DNA of 64,000 bases from Rhizaria sp. SCN 62-66 (Eukaryota; Rhizaria, unplaced). A program made the translations under genes and the position numbers. Shown one piece after another: positions 46,801-56,819 of the stretch. Numbering within the stretch: position 1 is the stretch's first letter; each line of letters begins with the position of its first letter. Location of the stretch: contig MEDY01000015.1 in NCBI GenBank assembly GCA_001724265.1, positions 104,011 through 168,010 of the forward strand, read 5' to 3'. Under the pieces are notes generated by a model. That model was not told the DNA's origin and did no database searches. It saw nothing but the letters and a program-made list of their open reading frames with translations.

Positions 46801-47581
46801 TTAGGGAGACGCGCACGTCAAGCGTGTGTCTGTGTGGATGACGTGTGCACGAGGGAGTGTTGTGTCCAAGGCTGGGGTCAGGAGACGAAAAGGGATACAG
46901 AAACGATTCTTTGATGAGCCAAAGCCGAGGATTTTGAGATGCAGATGTCAATCACAGGCATATCAACAAGCGTATCTCAATTAAAACCTGGTGTAAAACC
47001 ACAAGATCGGTCCAACTTTGATATAAAGCGTGATTTTCGCAAACTATACACTCGGAAATGAAGATAAGCTTGGCACCACTCATTCGACTGTGAAGTTCAC
47101 CTTCAATCATATACAGTACAATAGAGTCTCCGACAACAAACTTACGATTCGAACACAAAAAGCATACCAATCGCACATAGCGGATCACAAAATTATATAT
47201 TGTACAAAGATGAACTCGAAGAGCTGCACTTTCCCAACACATCACACCTCGACGACCCCCCCCCCCCNNNNCCCCCCCCCCCCGTTCAGCCACCACAGCA
47301 CTTTGGCACGCAGCTCCAACAAGACACAGGTTAGAGTATAACTATGATCTTTAACGTGTGTTTTGTATTAGAATAACTTCATATGTAGATATATATTAGA
47401 ACATAAACAACTTCCTGCCTTCCTCACAGCACAGTATCCCCTGTTTCATATCGATACGCAATTGAGCAACGCACCTCACAAGTGTGACAAGTGACATAAC
47501 ATTGATCATCAGCCGCCCCAAACCTCAGCAGCAGCTTCGCCCCAAGCACGATAAAGCGACTTTACGTGTGCAGCGGCCCGC
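46801..47581. other. Intergenic region with sequence gap
   Basis: 0.8 kb between the giant gene's start and the prohibitin 3' end. It holds the giant gene's promoter and a poly-C tract with four unresolved bases (47268-47271). Otherwise it is AT-rich with no recognised gene. Confidence 0.5.
47256..47283. repeat. Poly-C homopolymer with four N bases
   Basis: Twelve C, four N, twelve C. The gap marks an unresolved homopolymer length, typical of assembly or sequencing failure in G/C runs; its real length is unknown. Confidence 0.95.
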
Positions 47582-48838
47582 TTACTTCTGCCTGATATCG
47601 TTCGGGGTGGCCACGGATGACTGCATGAGCGAGCCCGAGTCCAGGAACACACGGTTCCCACTGCCCGCAATAGTCTCTGCGATCTGCGCTGCGGCGTCGA
47701 GCTTGCGCAGCTCCATGTAGCCGGGGTTCTTCGCGATCGCGGCGCCAATGAGCAGCGCGGATTGCGCCTCACCCTCGGCCTTGATGATGGTCGAGCGCTT
47801 GTCCTGCAGCGCCTGCTTGACGAAGTACTTAGCGCGCTCAGACTCCTGCTGCGCGACCTGCTTGGCCTCGACGGCGGCGCGATACTCCTTGCCGAAGGTC
47901 AGGTGCGTGATCGACACATCCTCAACGTCGATGTGGAAGTCCACGGCGCGGTCAGTCAGGTTGCGGCGGATCAGGCGCGAGACCTGTTCACGCTGCGTGA
48001 TGAGCTCGCCTGCAGTGAACTGGGCCACGACGGACTTGAGCGTCTCGTTGATGATCGAGGGCAGCACGCGCTCGTCGTAGTCCGTGCCCAGCTGCATCAG
48101 CACCTGTGGCAGCGCGTCCTGGAACGGCTTGTACAGCACGCGCAAAGTGATGTCGACGGTCTGCAGGTCGCGCGTGCCCGTGGGGGAGCGCACGATCTGG
48201 TCCTGGGTGCGGACCGAGAAGATGTACGGGTACTCGATGTACGGGATGCGGAAATGCGTGCCTTCGCGCACCACGGTGGGGTTGACGCCTGTAATGCGGT
48301 TGAAGATGACGCCCGCGTGACCGGCATCGACGTTGTAGAGGCAGTTGATGCCGGTGTAGATCATCGCGCCGCCGCCCATGATCGCCATGAGGCCGCCCAA
48401 AACGCCCTTGATCGTCGAGGCGCTTGCCCGGCCAGCAGAGCTGGAGCCGCCGGACGCACCCTGCTGCGTCTGTATGGGAGCGCCAAAGCGGGGAAAAACA
48501 ATTTAAGGGTTGAGAGAGCAAGGTTGGAGGATGAGAGGCAGACAGGCGATCGGTGTAGTTGTTGTGAGGGAGGGAAGGTCAGAAGAAGCAAACGTGGGAC
48601 GAGACTCGAGATATGACAAAGATTACATCAGCATAGACGAGTGGAGAAAGTGCATATCAGAGATCGAATAGAATTCTGGTCAAGTCAGTTGTTTGCAGTA
48701 CGAAGAGTCGCCGCTTGAGAGTGGGTATGGGGCAGATTGGGGACAAGACGTGAGTGATCGCACGAGAGTCCGGCAGGTAGGATAAAGAATGATAAAACGT
48801 ACCACGACCATAATGCGCTTCATAAGATTAGCAGCCAT
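47582..48838 (-). CDS. PHB2: Prohibitin-2, mitochondrial inner-membrane scaffold
   Basis: Two exons, 48838-48803 (12 codons) and 48469-47582, with a GTACGT donor and an intron of 333 bp, the longest here, encode 307 residues. Prohibitins form ring complexes with PHB1 in the inner membrane that stabilise proteins and cristae. A short N-terminal Ala/Met/Arg/Lys segment precedes a hydrophobic anchor (VLGGLMAIMGGGAMIYTGI, about 45-65). The PHB domain has DAGHAGVIFNRITGV, DLQTVDITLRVLYKP, DYDERVLPSIINETLKSVVA and LTFGKEYRAAVEAKQVAQQES. PHB2 rather than PHB1 is indicated by RLIRRNLTDRA, KNPGYMELRKL and the end GNRVFLDS. Stop is TAA. The tiny first exon was placed from the ATG, the splice consensus and phase, and is slightly less certain than the rest. 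Confidence 0.94.
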
Positions 48839-49190
48839 TGTATCAGTACAGATAATCACTAAAACGAGGACGTTTAGTGAAGTATATCGTCAGATGTTGA
48901 CCTTCAAAGTCATCCCCCAGAACGCGAGGGTCCACATCAGTCTCTCTCGGTTGGCCAGCCAATTGACTGTGAGCTCGACCGTCCACATTCCAGTTTGTGG
49001 TGAGAATTGAAACAGTACAGATATGCACTTGAAACAAACGTTAACTCAATTTATTCGTGGTAATACTCATGCAAAATAGGACAAAACATAATTAAACACT
49101 AATTGGTATCTATATCAACGCATATACAGCGTTACATCTACTCGATCGTGAAAGAGATCATATCGCGTGATAAGATCCACGCCGTTCTGC
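48839..49190. other. Spacer, prohibitin / triple RidA gene
   Basis: 352 bp of AT-rich DNA between tandem minus-strand genes. It holds the prohibitin promoter and the 3' end of the RidA-like gene. Nothing further was recognised. Confidence 0.45.
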
Positions 49191-50996
49191 TCACCGTGCG
49201 GCGATGGCGTCAATCTGCACGAGCGCGTCCTGCGGCAGCGCAGCCACGGTCATGACCGTCACGGCGGGGGCCGCGAGCCGCGCCTCGAGCTCGACCACCT
49301 CATCCCCGGCCTTGGCAGCGCGTGCCGCCGCCCAGACCGCGTTCGTGATCACCTCACTGGCGGTCTCGGCGTCGGCCGCGGGCGCGAGCAGCACGGTGAG
49401 CTTGAGCGCCTTGAGCAGCGAGCTATTCTTACTCAGCAGCGCACGCTCCACGGCCGCCAGCGCGGACTCGGCCGCGCGCGCCGTCTCAGCGCCCGCGGCC
49501 GCGCTGTTGTGGGCCGCGGACTCAGCGGAGCCGGCGAGGGCGCCCTCAGTGAAGATGACACCCTTGGGCGCGGGGGGCCGGCCGAGGTAGTACGCAGTGC
49601 GCGCAAAGGGGCACTTGGGCGGCACGGTGACGGCCTCAATGGCGGCGGCGCGCGTAGTCAACACGGACATCGCCGGCACGGGGACATTAGTCGCAGCCTT
49701 GGCGTCCGTGGCCGCGGCGGAGTCGACGTGTTCGACGGTGGCCTCCGAGGCGAGGGCGGCGACGGCCTCGATCTCGGCCTTCGCGCCGACCGGGAGCCCC
49801 GCGACGGCGTAGGCCGTGACGACGGTGGGCGAGGCACCGGCGGGGAACCGCTCGCGGACGACGGCCAGCGCGGGCGCGATGTCGGCCGCGGCGGCGACGA
49901 GCACGGTCAGGCGGCACACGGTCTCGAGCGAGGCGCCCGAGGCGGCCAGCACAGCCGACAGGGAGGTCAGGGCCACGGCGGTCTGCTCGGCAGCGGTAGC
50001 GCCGATGAGCTGGCCCGCAGGGTATGTGTCGGGGGACGCGGCGCGCTGCTCGGGGGTTGGCAGTGCGACCTAAAGAGGGAACAAGGGACAGAAACATAAA
50101 TGAGTTACAGATATAAGGGAGATGTTAATGAACTACAGTAAAATTGAGATATAGTATCTAAGATATAGTAACACAGCATATAAAGGAGATTTACTTCAAA
50201 TATCATACGATATGGACATAAAGCGATGCAATTTAAAGAAACGCACCTGTCCGGAGACGAAGACGATGCCGGAGCCCTTAAGCACGGAGCACTGCGAATA
50301 GGGCCCAATCGCGGCGGGCGCGGCCTCCGTCGCCGGGTGTGCGACGGGGCTCGCGGCCTTGGGCAGCGGGTGCGGGCAGGGCGCCTCAGCGGGGGGCGCC
50401 GTGCCCGCGGCGGCCGCGGCGGCGCGCTGCTTGGCGATGAACGGGCACTGCGCAGCGGCGGCGGCGGTGGCGGTGGCGTCAGCGTCGGCAGTGGCGGCGT
50501 AGGCCTCGACTGCAATAAGCGCGCCGGGCACCGCGGGCGCCGGGTTGGCCACGGCGTAGCACGCGCGCGCGGGGGGCGCCTGCGGAAACGTCTCGGCGTA
50601 GACTGCGTTGACAGCCGCGAAGTGAGCCATGTCGGTCAGCAGCACGGAACACTTGAGCACGTGTGCCGGGGAAGAGCCCGCGGCGGTGAGCGCGCGCGTG
50701 AGGTGTGCGAGCGCGGCGCGGGCCTGCTCGGCAGGGTCGGTGGAGACGACGGAGCCCGTGGCAGCGTCGGTGCCGGCGATGGCAGGGATGTACACGACGT
50801 TGCCGAACGAGTGTGTCACGGCGGCCGGGACCGGGGTATTCTTGCTGTCCGAGAGCGCGAGCGTGGCCTTGTGCTTCTTCCACACGGCGCCGCGGACCTT
50901 GGTGAGCTTGCGGGAGACAGTGCGCGCCAGGGGCACGGCCGCGGCGGCCAGACCGCCGAGGACTAGCGTGCGGAGCACGGTGGGGGTCAGAGACAT
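49191..50996 (-). CDS. Membrane-anchored protein with three RidA/YjgF-like domains
   Basis: Two phase-0 exons, 50996-50247 and 50069-49191, with a GTGCGT donor, encode 542 residues. RidA proteins hydrolyse reactive enamine/imine intermediates from PLP enzymes. An N-terminal hydrophobic segment (about 8-24, LRTLVLGGLAAAAVPLA) followed by basic residues suggests a membrane anchor or mitochondrial targeting. Domain 1 (about 51-170) has PPARACYAV with Arg144 at the RidA active-site position and Glu164. Domain 2 (about 224-357) has the classic AIGPYSQ start, FVSGQ and AEIEAVA, but Val334 replaces the Arg. Domain 3 (about 386-541) has Val520 for the Arg and Asp537 for the Glu. Fungal-type Dph6 carries two such domains behind an ATP-pyrophosphatase domain, which is absent here. 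An upstream ATG at 51068 is possible, but the intervening sequence is AT-rich. Confidence 0.86.
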
Positions 50997-51315
50997 CTGC
51001 GCCAGACACAGAAAACGCGTGCAAGGAAAAAAATGACAAATAAATTTAGTAGAGTTCATCGTGGCCATATCGTGACATAAGTTTCAAAGAAGTTTGGCGA
51101 TGTATTATAGCGATACAGACGCAGACCCCAAAAGGTCGGTTTTTGATCTGCCAGTCTTGGGCATGCCCAACCTGAGGCGAGAAAAAAACTTGTGGTGATA
51201 CGTGTTTTCGCACTCGCACCGGCGTACAACAAACCCATCCATCAATGATACTCACTTGCTAATGTAATAAATATAGAGACATATAATAATAGAGTCCGCC
51301 TTTGCCGGTCCTCTC
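50997..51315. other. Spacer, triple RidA gene / NDUFAF6-like gene
   Basis: 319 bp between tandem minus-strand genes, with the RidA gene promoter. The minus-strand sequence just before the RidA ATG is TTTTCTGTGTCTGGCGCAG, which resembles a 3' splice site, so a 5'-UTR intron is possible. Confidence 0.4.
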
Positions 51316-53357
51316 TCACCGGAGCGAGAGCATGTCCTTAAGCTGGAGCTTCATCTTGATCTTGGTCACCTCAGCCTGCGGCGTCTTCTGCAGCTCGGGC
51401 GCGAACACATTGTACCCAGCCGCCTTGAGCCTGTCCAAGTACATCTCCGCGGCCGAGATCGACAGCATGTGGCGCCGCAGCTCCTTGGGCAGTTTCGCGG
51501 TCTCCGCCCGGGCCATGGCCAGCTGCTCCTCTGCGATGTTACAGATCTGCTCCACGGCTGCCGTCAGCTGAGCGCGGGTCTCGGCCGCAGCGGTCGCCTC
51601 GGCGAGCTCGGCCGCGGAGGCAGCACTTTGGCGACCGTGGGCAGCGGAGTGACCGTGAGCAGCGGAGTGGCCGCCGCCGCCGTGGTTGTGGCTGCAAGCA
51701 ATCCCACCGTGACTGTGCGACACTGCAGCGCTGGCGCTGCTGCTGGTGTTATTAGACACAGTGTTACTCGCAGAGTTGTTGCTAGAGGTAGTGTTCGAGT
51801 TCGAGTTAGAGTTTGAGCCAAAGATCGACCTCACCTTGCCCCACATACCCGCATCGCCACTACTACTACTATTCATCGCATGCTGCTGCTGCTGTTGCTG
51901 CTGCTGCTGTTGGCGGCCCAGCTCCATGTCCCGCTGGTGCTCACGCGCCTCGCTGCGGCCCTGCTCCGCGCGCAGCCGCAGCAGCGCCGCGTCCACAAGG
52001 TTGCTGCCCACCGTCTCGGCAGTGGCGTACCGGCCCTCGCCGGTATCGCGGCCAACGTTAGTCATACTCTGCGCATTGGCACCGGCGCCAGCGCTGTTGC
52101 TGCCTACAGTCGTCGTCTTGAGCCCGCCTGAGGAGCTGTGATTGCTGTGGGCGTGAGTACTGCGGGAACCCGCGCTGCCCACGGTCATGCCCACGGTCGC
52201 GCTCTCCGCGAGGTCGAGGAACGGCTCCAGTTCGCGCGCCTGGATGCCCTGGACGGACCCCGAGCCGAGCCGCTTGTCGTGCTTGGCCACCAGATCCGCG
52301 CTCAGTCCCAGCAGCGCGGGGCGGTGCTTGAGCACGCGTTTCGCGGTCAGGTCCCCGTGCTCGGAGAGAACGTCGGCCGGCAGCGCGACCCAGCCGCGCG
52401 AGAGCGTAAACGGCAGCAGCCGCAGCAGGTCGGCCAGTCCCTCGGCGCGGCCCGCCAGCACCGCGGCGGCGTGCGCGGCCGGCGGCAGCCCGGGCGGGGC
52501 GGCGGCGGCGGCGACGGGCAGCGGCGGGGCGAAGCGGTGGCCGACGCGGATCGCTTCGGCCAGCTGCAGAGAGAGGAAGTTGAGCGCGCCGTAGCTTGCG
52601 TCGATGGTGGCCACGGTCTCCGCAAGAGATTCGGGCTGCTGCTGCGCCAGGAGCCCCGCCTCGGCCTCCAGCACGGCCTCCAACAGCGGGTAATCGATGA
52701 CGTCGCCGTACTCCTTGGACACCAGGCAGAGAGCGGCCACGACCGGGTGCCGCGGCGGCGGGTCCACCGGCGTGTTCACCGAGACCGCCGCGGTCACCGC
52801 CGCGGTCGCAGGTGCGGTGGCGCTGGCGTTGGCGGCAGTGGGGCGGCCGTGGACGACAGCGCCGCGGATCGAGTGCAGCGCGGATCGCCACCACTGCAGA
52901 CGCACCAGCCCCACCTGCGGGTTGTCAACCTTCTCCGCGATAGAGCGGACTTCGGCCGAGAGCGCGCGGAGGGCCGCCGCCACGGCGCGGTCGCGCGGCG
53001 GCAGGACGGAGAGCGACGGGTGCAAGAAGGGGAGCTTGTGGCGCACTTGCTCGTTGCAGTATGGAATGCAGTCCTCGATTTCGTTGGCAACGCTGAGTAG
53101 AATACAAAAATGAACAAAGTTTGAAATGAGCGGGTGAAATTTAAGTTACTACTGAGCGGGAAAAAACTGTAGAAAAGACCAGCGAAGCAGCTCACGAGAA
53201 ACGGCCGTCGTTGTGCATTGCGCAAACGCAAGTCAGCCAGCAGATGGCGGTACACGAACCTGGAAGACTGAAGGCGGACCGGAGCGAGGGCAGGGGCAGC
53301 GCTTGCAGTGCGGCGCATGGCGCGCGCCAAAGTAGCGGTAACACGGCCACGAAGCAT
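51316..53357 (-). CDS. NDUFAF6-like complex I assembly factor (phytoene/squalene synthase fold)
   Basis: Two exons, 53357-53260 and 53092-51316, with a GTTCGT donor and phase 2, encode 624 residues, about twice the human NDUFAF6 length. NDUFAF6 is a non-catalytic squalene/phytoene-synthase relative needed for complex I assembly. Exon 1 is a presequence (MLRGRVTATLARAMRRTASA). Then come YCNEQVRHKLPFLHPSLSVLP, ALRALSAEVRSIAEKVDNPQVGLVRLQWWR, DASYGALNFLSLQLAEAI, and LADLLRLLPFTLSRGWVALPADVLSEHG, matching family order. About 200 residues of Ser/Asn/Gln/His-rich low complexity (roughly 320-520, including ten Gln) interrupt the C-terminal part. The final helix (MYLDRLKAAGYNVFAPELQ) is of the kind seen at the family's end. 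The catalytic Asp-rich motifs of true synthases are not evident. A related prenyl-transferase paralogue is the alternative. Confidence 0.83.
51879..51912. repeat. CTG/CAG microsatellite encoding poly-Gln
   Basis: Minus-strand CAG/CAA codons give ten Gln in the low-complexity insert of the NDUFAF6-like protein. Confidence 0.75.
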
Positions 53358-53816
53358 CTTAGCGCAAGTAAAAAGCTGCTGCGCGGACGAGGTGAAGTTC
53401 ACTCGAGTGCAAGTTGCGGGAGTGCGGGCGGCGAAGGACTGGTGGGCGAGGCGGAGATAGTGTGTTTGAAAGAAGTTGATCGTCAGCGAGTCTGAAATAT
53501 CGATTTGAAGCGTTTTACCGATTGAATATGTATAATACTAAAATGTATAGTTCTAAGTGCGTCATTCTTGTGAGGTATGGATGTTTTTGATAGTGCGGCA
53601 CCTGGGTTAACCACAGCTGTTTACCCAGTCCTCCACCCTCTTCGAGCTCATCGCTTAAAATATGATATGGAGATCTAAATGTTGCATTCGTATGCTACCT
53701 GGTAGGATTTAACTCCTATCCTGTTGCCATGTACTCATAACCTGTTTGTATCCCGCGATATCCGAACAAATCTTCATAGCCAGCGTTCCCACCACAAACG
53801 CACTCCTCCTTGCGTA
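53358..53816. promoter_or_regulatory. Bidirectional promoter region, NDUFAF6-like / RTCA
   Basis: 459 bp between divergent start codons, the tightest head-to-head pair here. The left 130 bp is GC-rich (5' UTR of the NDUFAF6-like gene) and the rest is AT-rich. No known element was identified. Confidence 0.4.
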
Positions 53817-56411
53817 ATGTCTGCCCCGACCCCCCGCGCGCTCTCCAAGCGCCTCCCGCCGCTGCGCATCGACGGCTCACTGCTTGAGGGCGGCGGCCAG
53901 GTCCTTCGCAACGGCTTCGCCCTGAGCGCGCTCACCGGCCGCGGACTGACGGTGCATTCTATCCGCGCGTCCCGGCCCCGCGGCGGCGGACTCGCGGCGC
54001 AGCATCTGGGCGGCATCGAGCTCTGTGCAAGGGTGGATACGGGCAGCAAACTTGACGGCGCCCTGCTTAAGTCCACGGTGGTTACGTTCACTCCAAGTGT
54101 CGTCAGCAACAACAGCAACAGCATCGGTGGTGATGATGATTCTGTTGCTGTTGCTGCGGCGGCTGTGGCTCAGGCCAAGACCGCAACCTCCACTCCCGAG
54201 GACGAGACTAATGACTCCGAGACGAAGAACATCACCACTGTCCAGCAACAGGAACAACTGGCGCAGCTGCAGTGGCGGTGGGCCAAGGCGCTTGACGACA
54301 GCACTCAGGCCCCTCTTCCCCCAAACACACTCGCACTACACAACGTACTCAGTGCATCAACCAGCACCACAAACAGCTCAACACAGTCAGCGGCACAGTC
54401 AAAGGCGCAGTCGACTGAGTCGCAGTGGTCATCAGCGACGCCTCCCGTGGGTTTCCCAGTGTGTTTGATCAACACAGCGGGCGCGGCTGCGCTGGTGCTG
54501 CAGCTGATCCTGCCTGTGCTGATGTACTTACCGGTACCCACGGTGCTCACAGTCACTGGCGGGACACACGTGCCGTTCTCACCCCCCGTCGACTACATCA
54601 GGCAAGTGTTGCTTCCAGTGCTGAACAAGCTTCTCACTGGCTTCAGTACTAACAACATCAACAACAGCAACAAGGATAGCCGTGTCCAGTCTGCGAAGAG
54701 TGCACCTATGCGTGAGCTCGTGCAGTTGTCCGTGCTTCGTCGTGGATTCATGCCGAACGGCGGCGGCATCTGTCAGCTCTCTGTAGTTCCCACCCCTCTC
54801 TGGCCCGCTAACCCCGCCCGCAGTCACTCTGCTCTGACTGGTACTGCTGACACTGCTGCTGATGACGGTCACGTGAGTGCTACCCACTGTCAATCGCCAG
54901 CGCTGCCTGCGTTCGACTTGACCACGGTCGGTCTGCCGACAACTCTCGAGCTTATTGTTACACTGCCTACGAACATCCTAACTGCATACAACAAGAGCAC
55001 CAGCAGCAAAGCCAGCAACGACGCGAGCCAGAGGTACGGCGAAAACGGCGCCGTCGCTGTGGTGGCCGATGCGTTCAGCAGTGCCTGGGCGGAGGCTGCC
55101 GCCGCGCGTGTCAAGGCGTACGAGCAGAGCAAGACTGGACAGAGCCAGAAGGCGAAGTACTCAGAGGGCCCATTTGCTGACGTTGACGCTGCCGGTGTGT
55201 CTAAATTGCAATATCTCAAGGCGCTGACCGCGTTGAAGCCAGTCATCGTGCTTGACGCTGTCGCTACCGTTGAGGCTGCTGAAGCCGAGTCACATGCGGC
55301 GAAGTCTGGATATAAGGGTAAGCCGCCTGTCGCGAGCGATGTTAAGCCGGGCCACGGCTTCCTGCTGGCGACTGTGGGCACTGACACTGGCTGCCGTCTG
55401 GCGGTATCAGAGCTGTTTCAGCAATCCGGCGGCGGCGGCGGCGGCAGTAGCAGCAAGGGTCACGGAGGCGGCAACAGCCACAACAATCGCAACAAGGGTC
55501 CTGCTGACAAGAATGCTAGCAGCAACAACAACCAGAATACCAACAATAATAACAACCGCAAGAACAACAACGCGAAGGATAGTCAGGCCGAGATTGCTAA
55601 GCCTAACACTAAGTCTGCGCACACCGCAACTGCGACCTCAGCAGCCGCTAAAGCAAACACTGCAGCGATGACGCCAGTCCCGACTGCACCTGCGCCGGAT
55701 AGTAACCCGGCGCTGGCGGGGTATATCACCATCGCGCGCGCCGCGGCGCGGCAGCTGAGCGCTCTGCTGTCGCTGCGCGTGTGCGCCGACTGGCACTTGC
55801 AAGACCAGCTGATCGTCTTCGCCGCGCTCGCCGAGGGCCGGTCGCGGGTCCTGGTCGGGGATGGGAAGCGATACAGCCGCAGCCGGGGCGGACGGGAGGC
55901 GATCGCGAAGGATAAAGCTGCCGCAACGGCTGCGCTGGCTCAGTGTGTGAGTGACGGCAAGCAGTGTGTTGATGGCAACAGCAAGAGCACAAGCAGCAAT
56001 GACTCTACTGACAAGGAGACTGATGTTGCAGCCGGCAACAAGGATGCAGCTGAGGGCGGCGATGCGAGCACCGAGGTGTTGCAGAGTGCGATGTGCGCGT
56101 ATCTGCGCCACTTCTCGTGCGGCGAGCCCGGCGAGCACCGCAGCGTGTTTGACAAGAGCCACGACGACGCCAGCAGCAAGGGCCCGGCTAAGGGGGTACT
56201 TAGCGCGGGTAAGGGCCCGCTGGAGCTGCACACGGTCACGGCGATGCTGTGGGCCAGCGTGCTGCTGGGTGTCGACTGGGACATCGAGGAGGAGGAGGAG
56301 GAGGACGACGATGACCGTGAGCAGGGTCAGGGTGGAGATAAGGTGTGGTATACGGGCCGGGCCGTGGTGACCGTGAAGGGCGCTGGGCACCGCAGTCGCT
56401 GGGTCATGTAA
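53817..56411 (+). CDS. RTCA: RNA 3'-terminal phosphate cyclase with large inserts
   Basis: A single exon of 864 residues, against about 340-370 for typical RtcA. The enzyme uses ATP to turn an RNA 3'-phosphate into a 2',3'-cyclic phosphate through an AMP-histidine intermediate. Family blocks are all present in order: RIDGSLLEGGGQVLRNGFAL (about 17-36), RASRPRGGGLAAQHLGGIEL, TVLTVTGGTHVPFSPPVDYI, RRGFMPNGGG, HGFLLATVGTDTGCRLAVS, WHLQDQLIVFAALAEGRSRV, and LELHTVTAMLWAS, in which His805 is the likely catalytic histidine. The His separates this from the Rcl1 branch. Between blocks lie Ser/Asn/Thr/Ala/Gly-rich inserts of roughly 40-110 residues, including a Gly/Asn/His/Lys-rich one near 535-610. 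The C-terminus keeps TVKGAGHRSRWVM. The first ATG is chosen; the longer frame upstream starts at TTG. Stop is TAA. Confidence 0.9.
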   Translation: MSAPTPRALSKRLPPLRIDGSLLEGGGQVLRNGFALSALTGRGLTVHSIRASRPRGGGLAAQHLGGIELCARVDTGSKLDGALLKSTVVTFTPSVVSNNSNSIGGDDDSVAVAAAAVAQAKTATSTPEDETNDSETKNITTVQQQEQLAQLQWRWAKALDDSTQAPLPPNTLALHNVLSASTSTTNSSTQSAAQSKAQSTESQWSSATPPVGFPVCLINTAGAAALVLQLILPVLMYLPVPTVLTVTGGTHVPFSPPVDYIRQVLLPVLNKLLTGFSTNNINNSNKDSRVQSAKSAPMRELVQLSVLRRGFMPNGGGICQLSVVPTPLWPANPARSHSALTGTADTAADDGHVSATHCQSPALPAFDLTTVGLPTTLELIVTLPTNILTAYNKSTSSKASNDASQRYGENGAVAVVADAFSSAWAEAAAARVKAYEQSKTGQSQKAKYSEGPFADVDAAGVSKLQYLKALTALKPVIVLDAVATVEAAEAESHAAKSGYKGKPPVASDVKPGHGFLLATVGTDTGCRLAVSELFQQSGGGGGGSSSKGHGGGNSHNNRNKGPADKNASSNNNQNTNNNNNRKNNNAKDSQAEIAKPNTKSAHTATATSAAAKANTAAMTPVPTAPAPDSNPALAGYITIARAAARQLSALLSLRVCADWHLQDQLIVFAALAEGRSRVLVGDGKRYSRSRGGREAIAKDKAAATAALAQCVSDGKQCVDGNSKSTSSNDSTDKETDVAAGNKDAAEGGDASTEVLQSAMCAYLRHFSCGEPGEHRSVFDKSHDDASSKGPAKGVLSAGKGPLELHTVTAMLWASVLLGVDWDIEEEEEEDDDDREQGQGGDKVWYTGRAVVTVKGAGHRSRWVM

Positions 56412-56819
56412 GCTTTCTAGTTACGCTAATTAGTCAAGTCCCAGTGGAGGTAGAAAAGTCTGAATCGAATCAATACAAAGTGATTAATGCATTATGCTCA
56501 GAGACTAAAGGACAAAGGGAACGTAACGAGGAAAAGGTGTAAACAGGTTTGTATTAACTCTGTATTCAGCGATGAAGCACTCGTACCGCAACACTAACTG
56601 AGTGATACGTGCTAGAACCGACCAGTTGTCATAGTGGCGATATGCGGGCACTCATGACAGACTCGGTTCAACCAACCAACGATTGACAAGACTTAACAGT
56701 CATCGCAACCGTTTTCAAACAACGGCGACGGCGACTCAACAATGACCTTAACTCCCCAAGCCCACTCACGCGGCGATCACGCGGCGTTCACGCAAACAGC
56801 GCAGCGACACAACGCGCAC
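56412..56819. other. Convergent 3' spacer, RTCA / CxxC secreted protein
   Basis: 408 bp of AT-rich DNA between two stop codons, holding both 3' ends. Nothing else was recognised. Confidence 0.45.
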
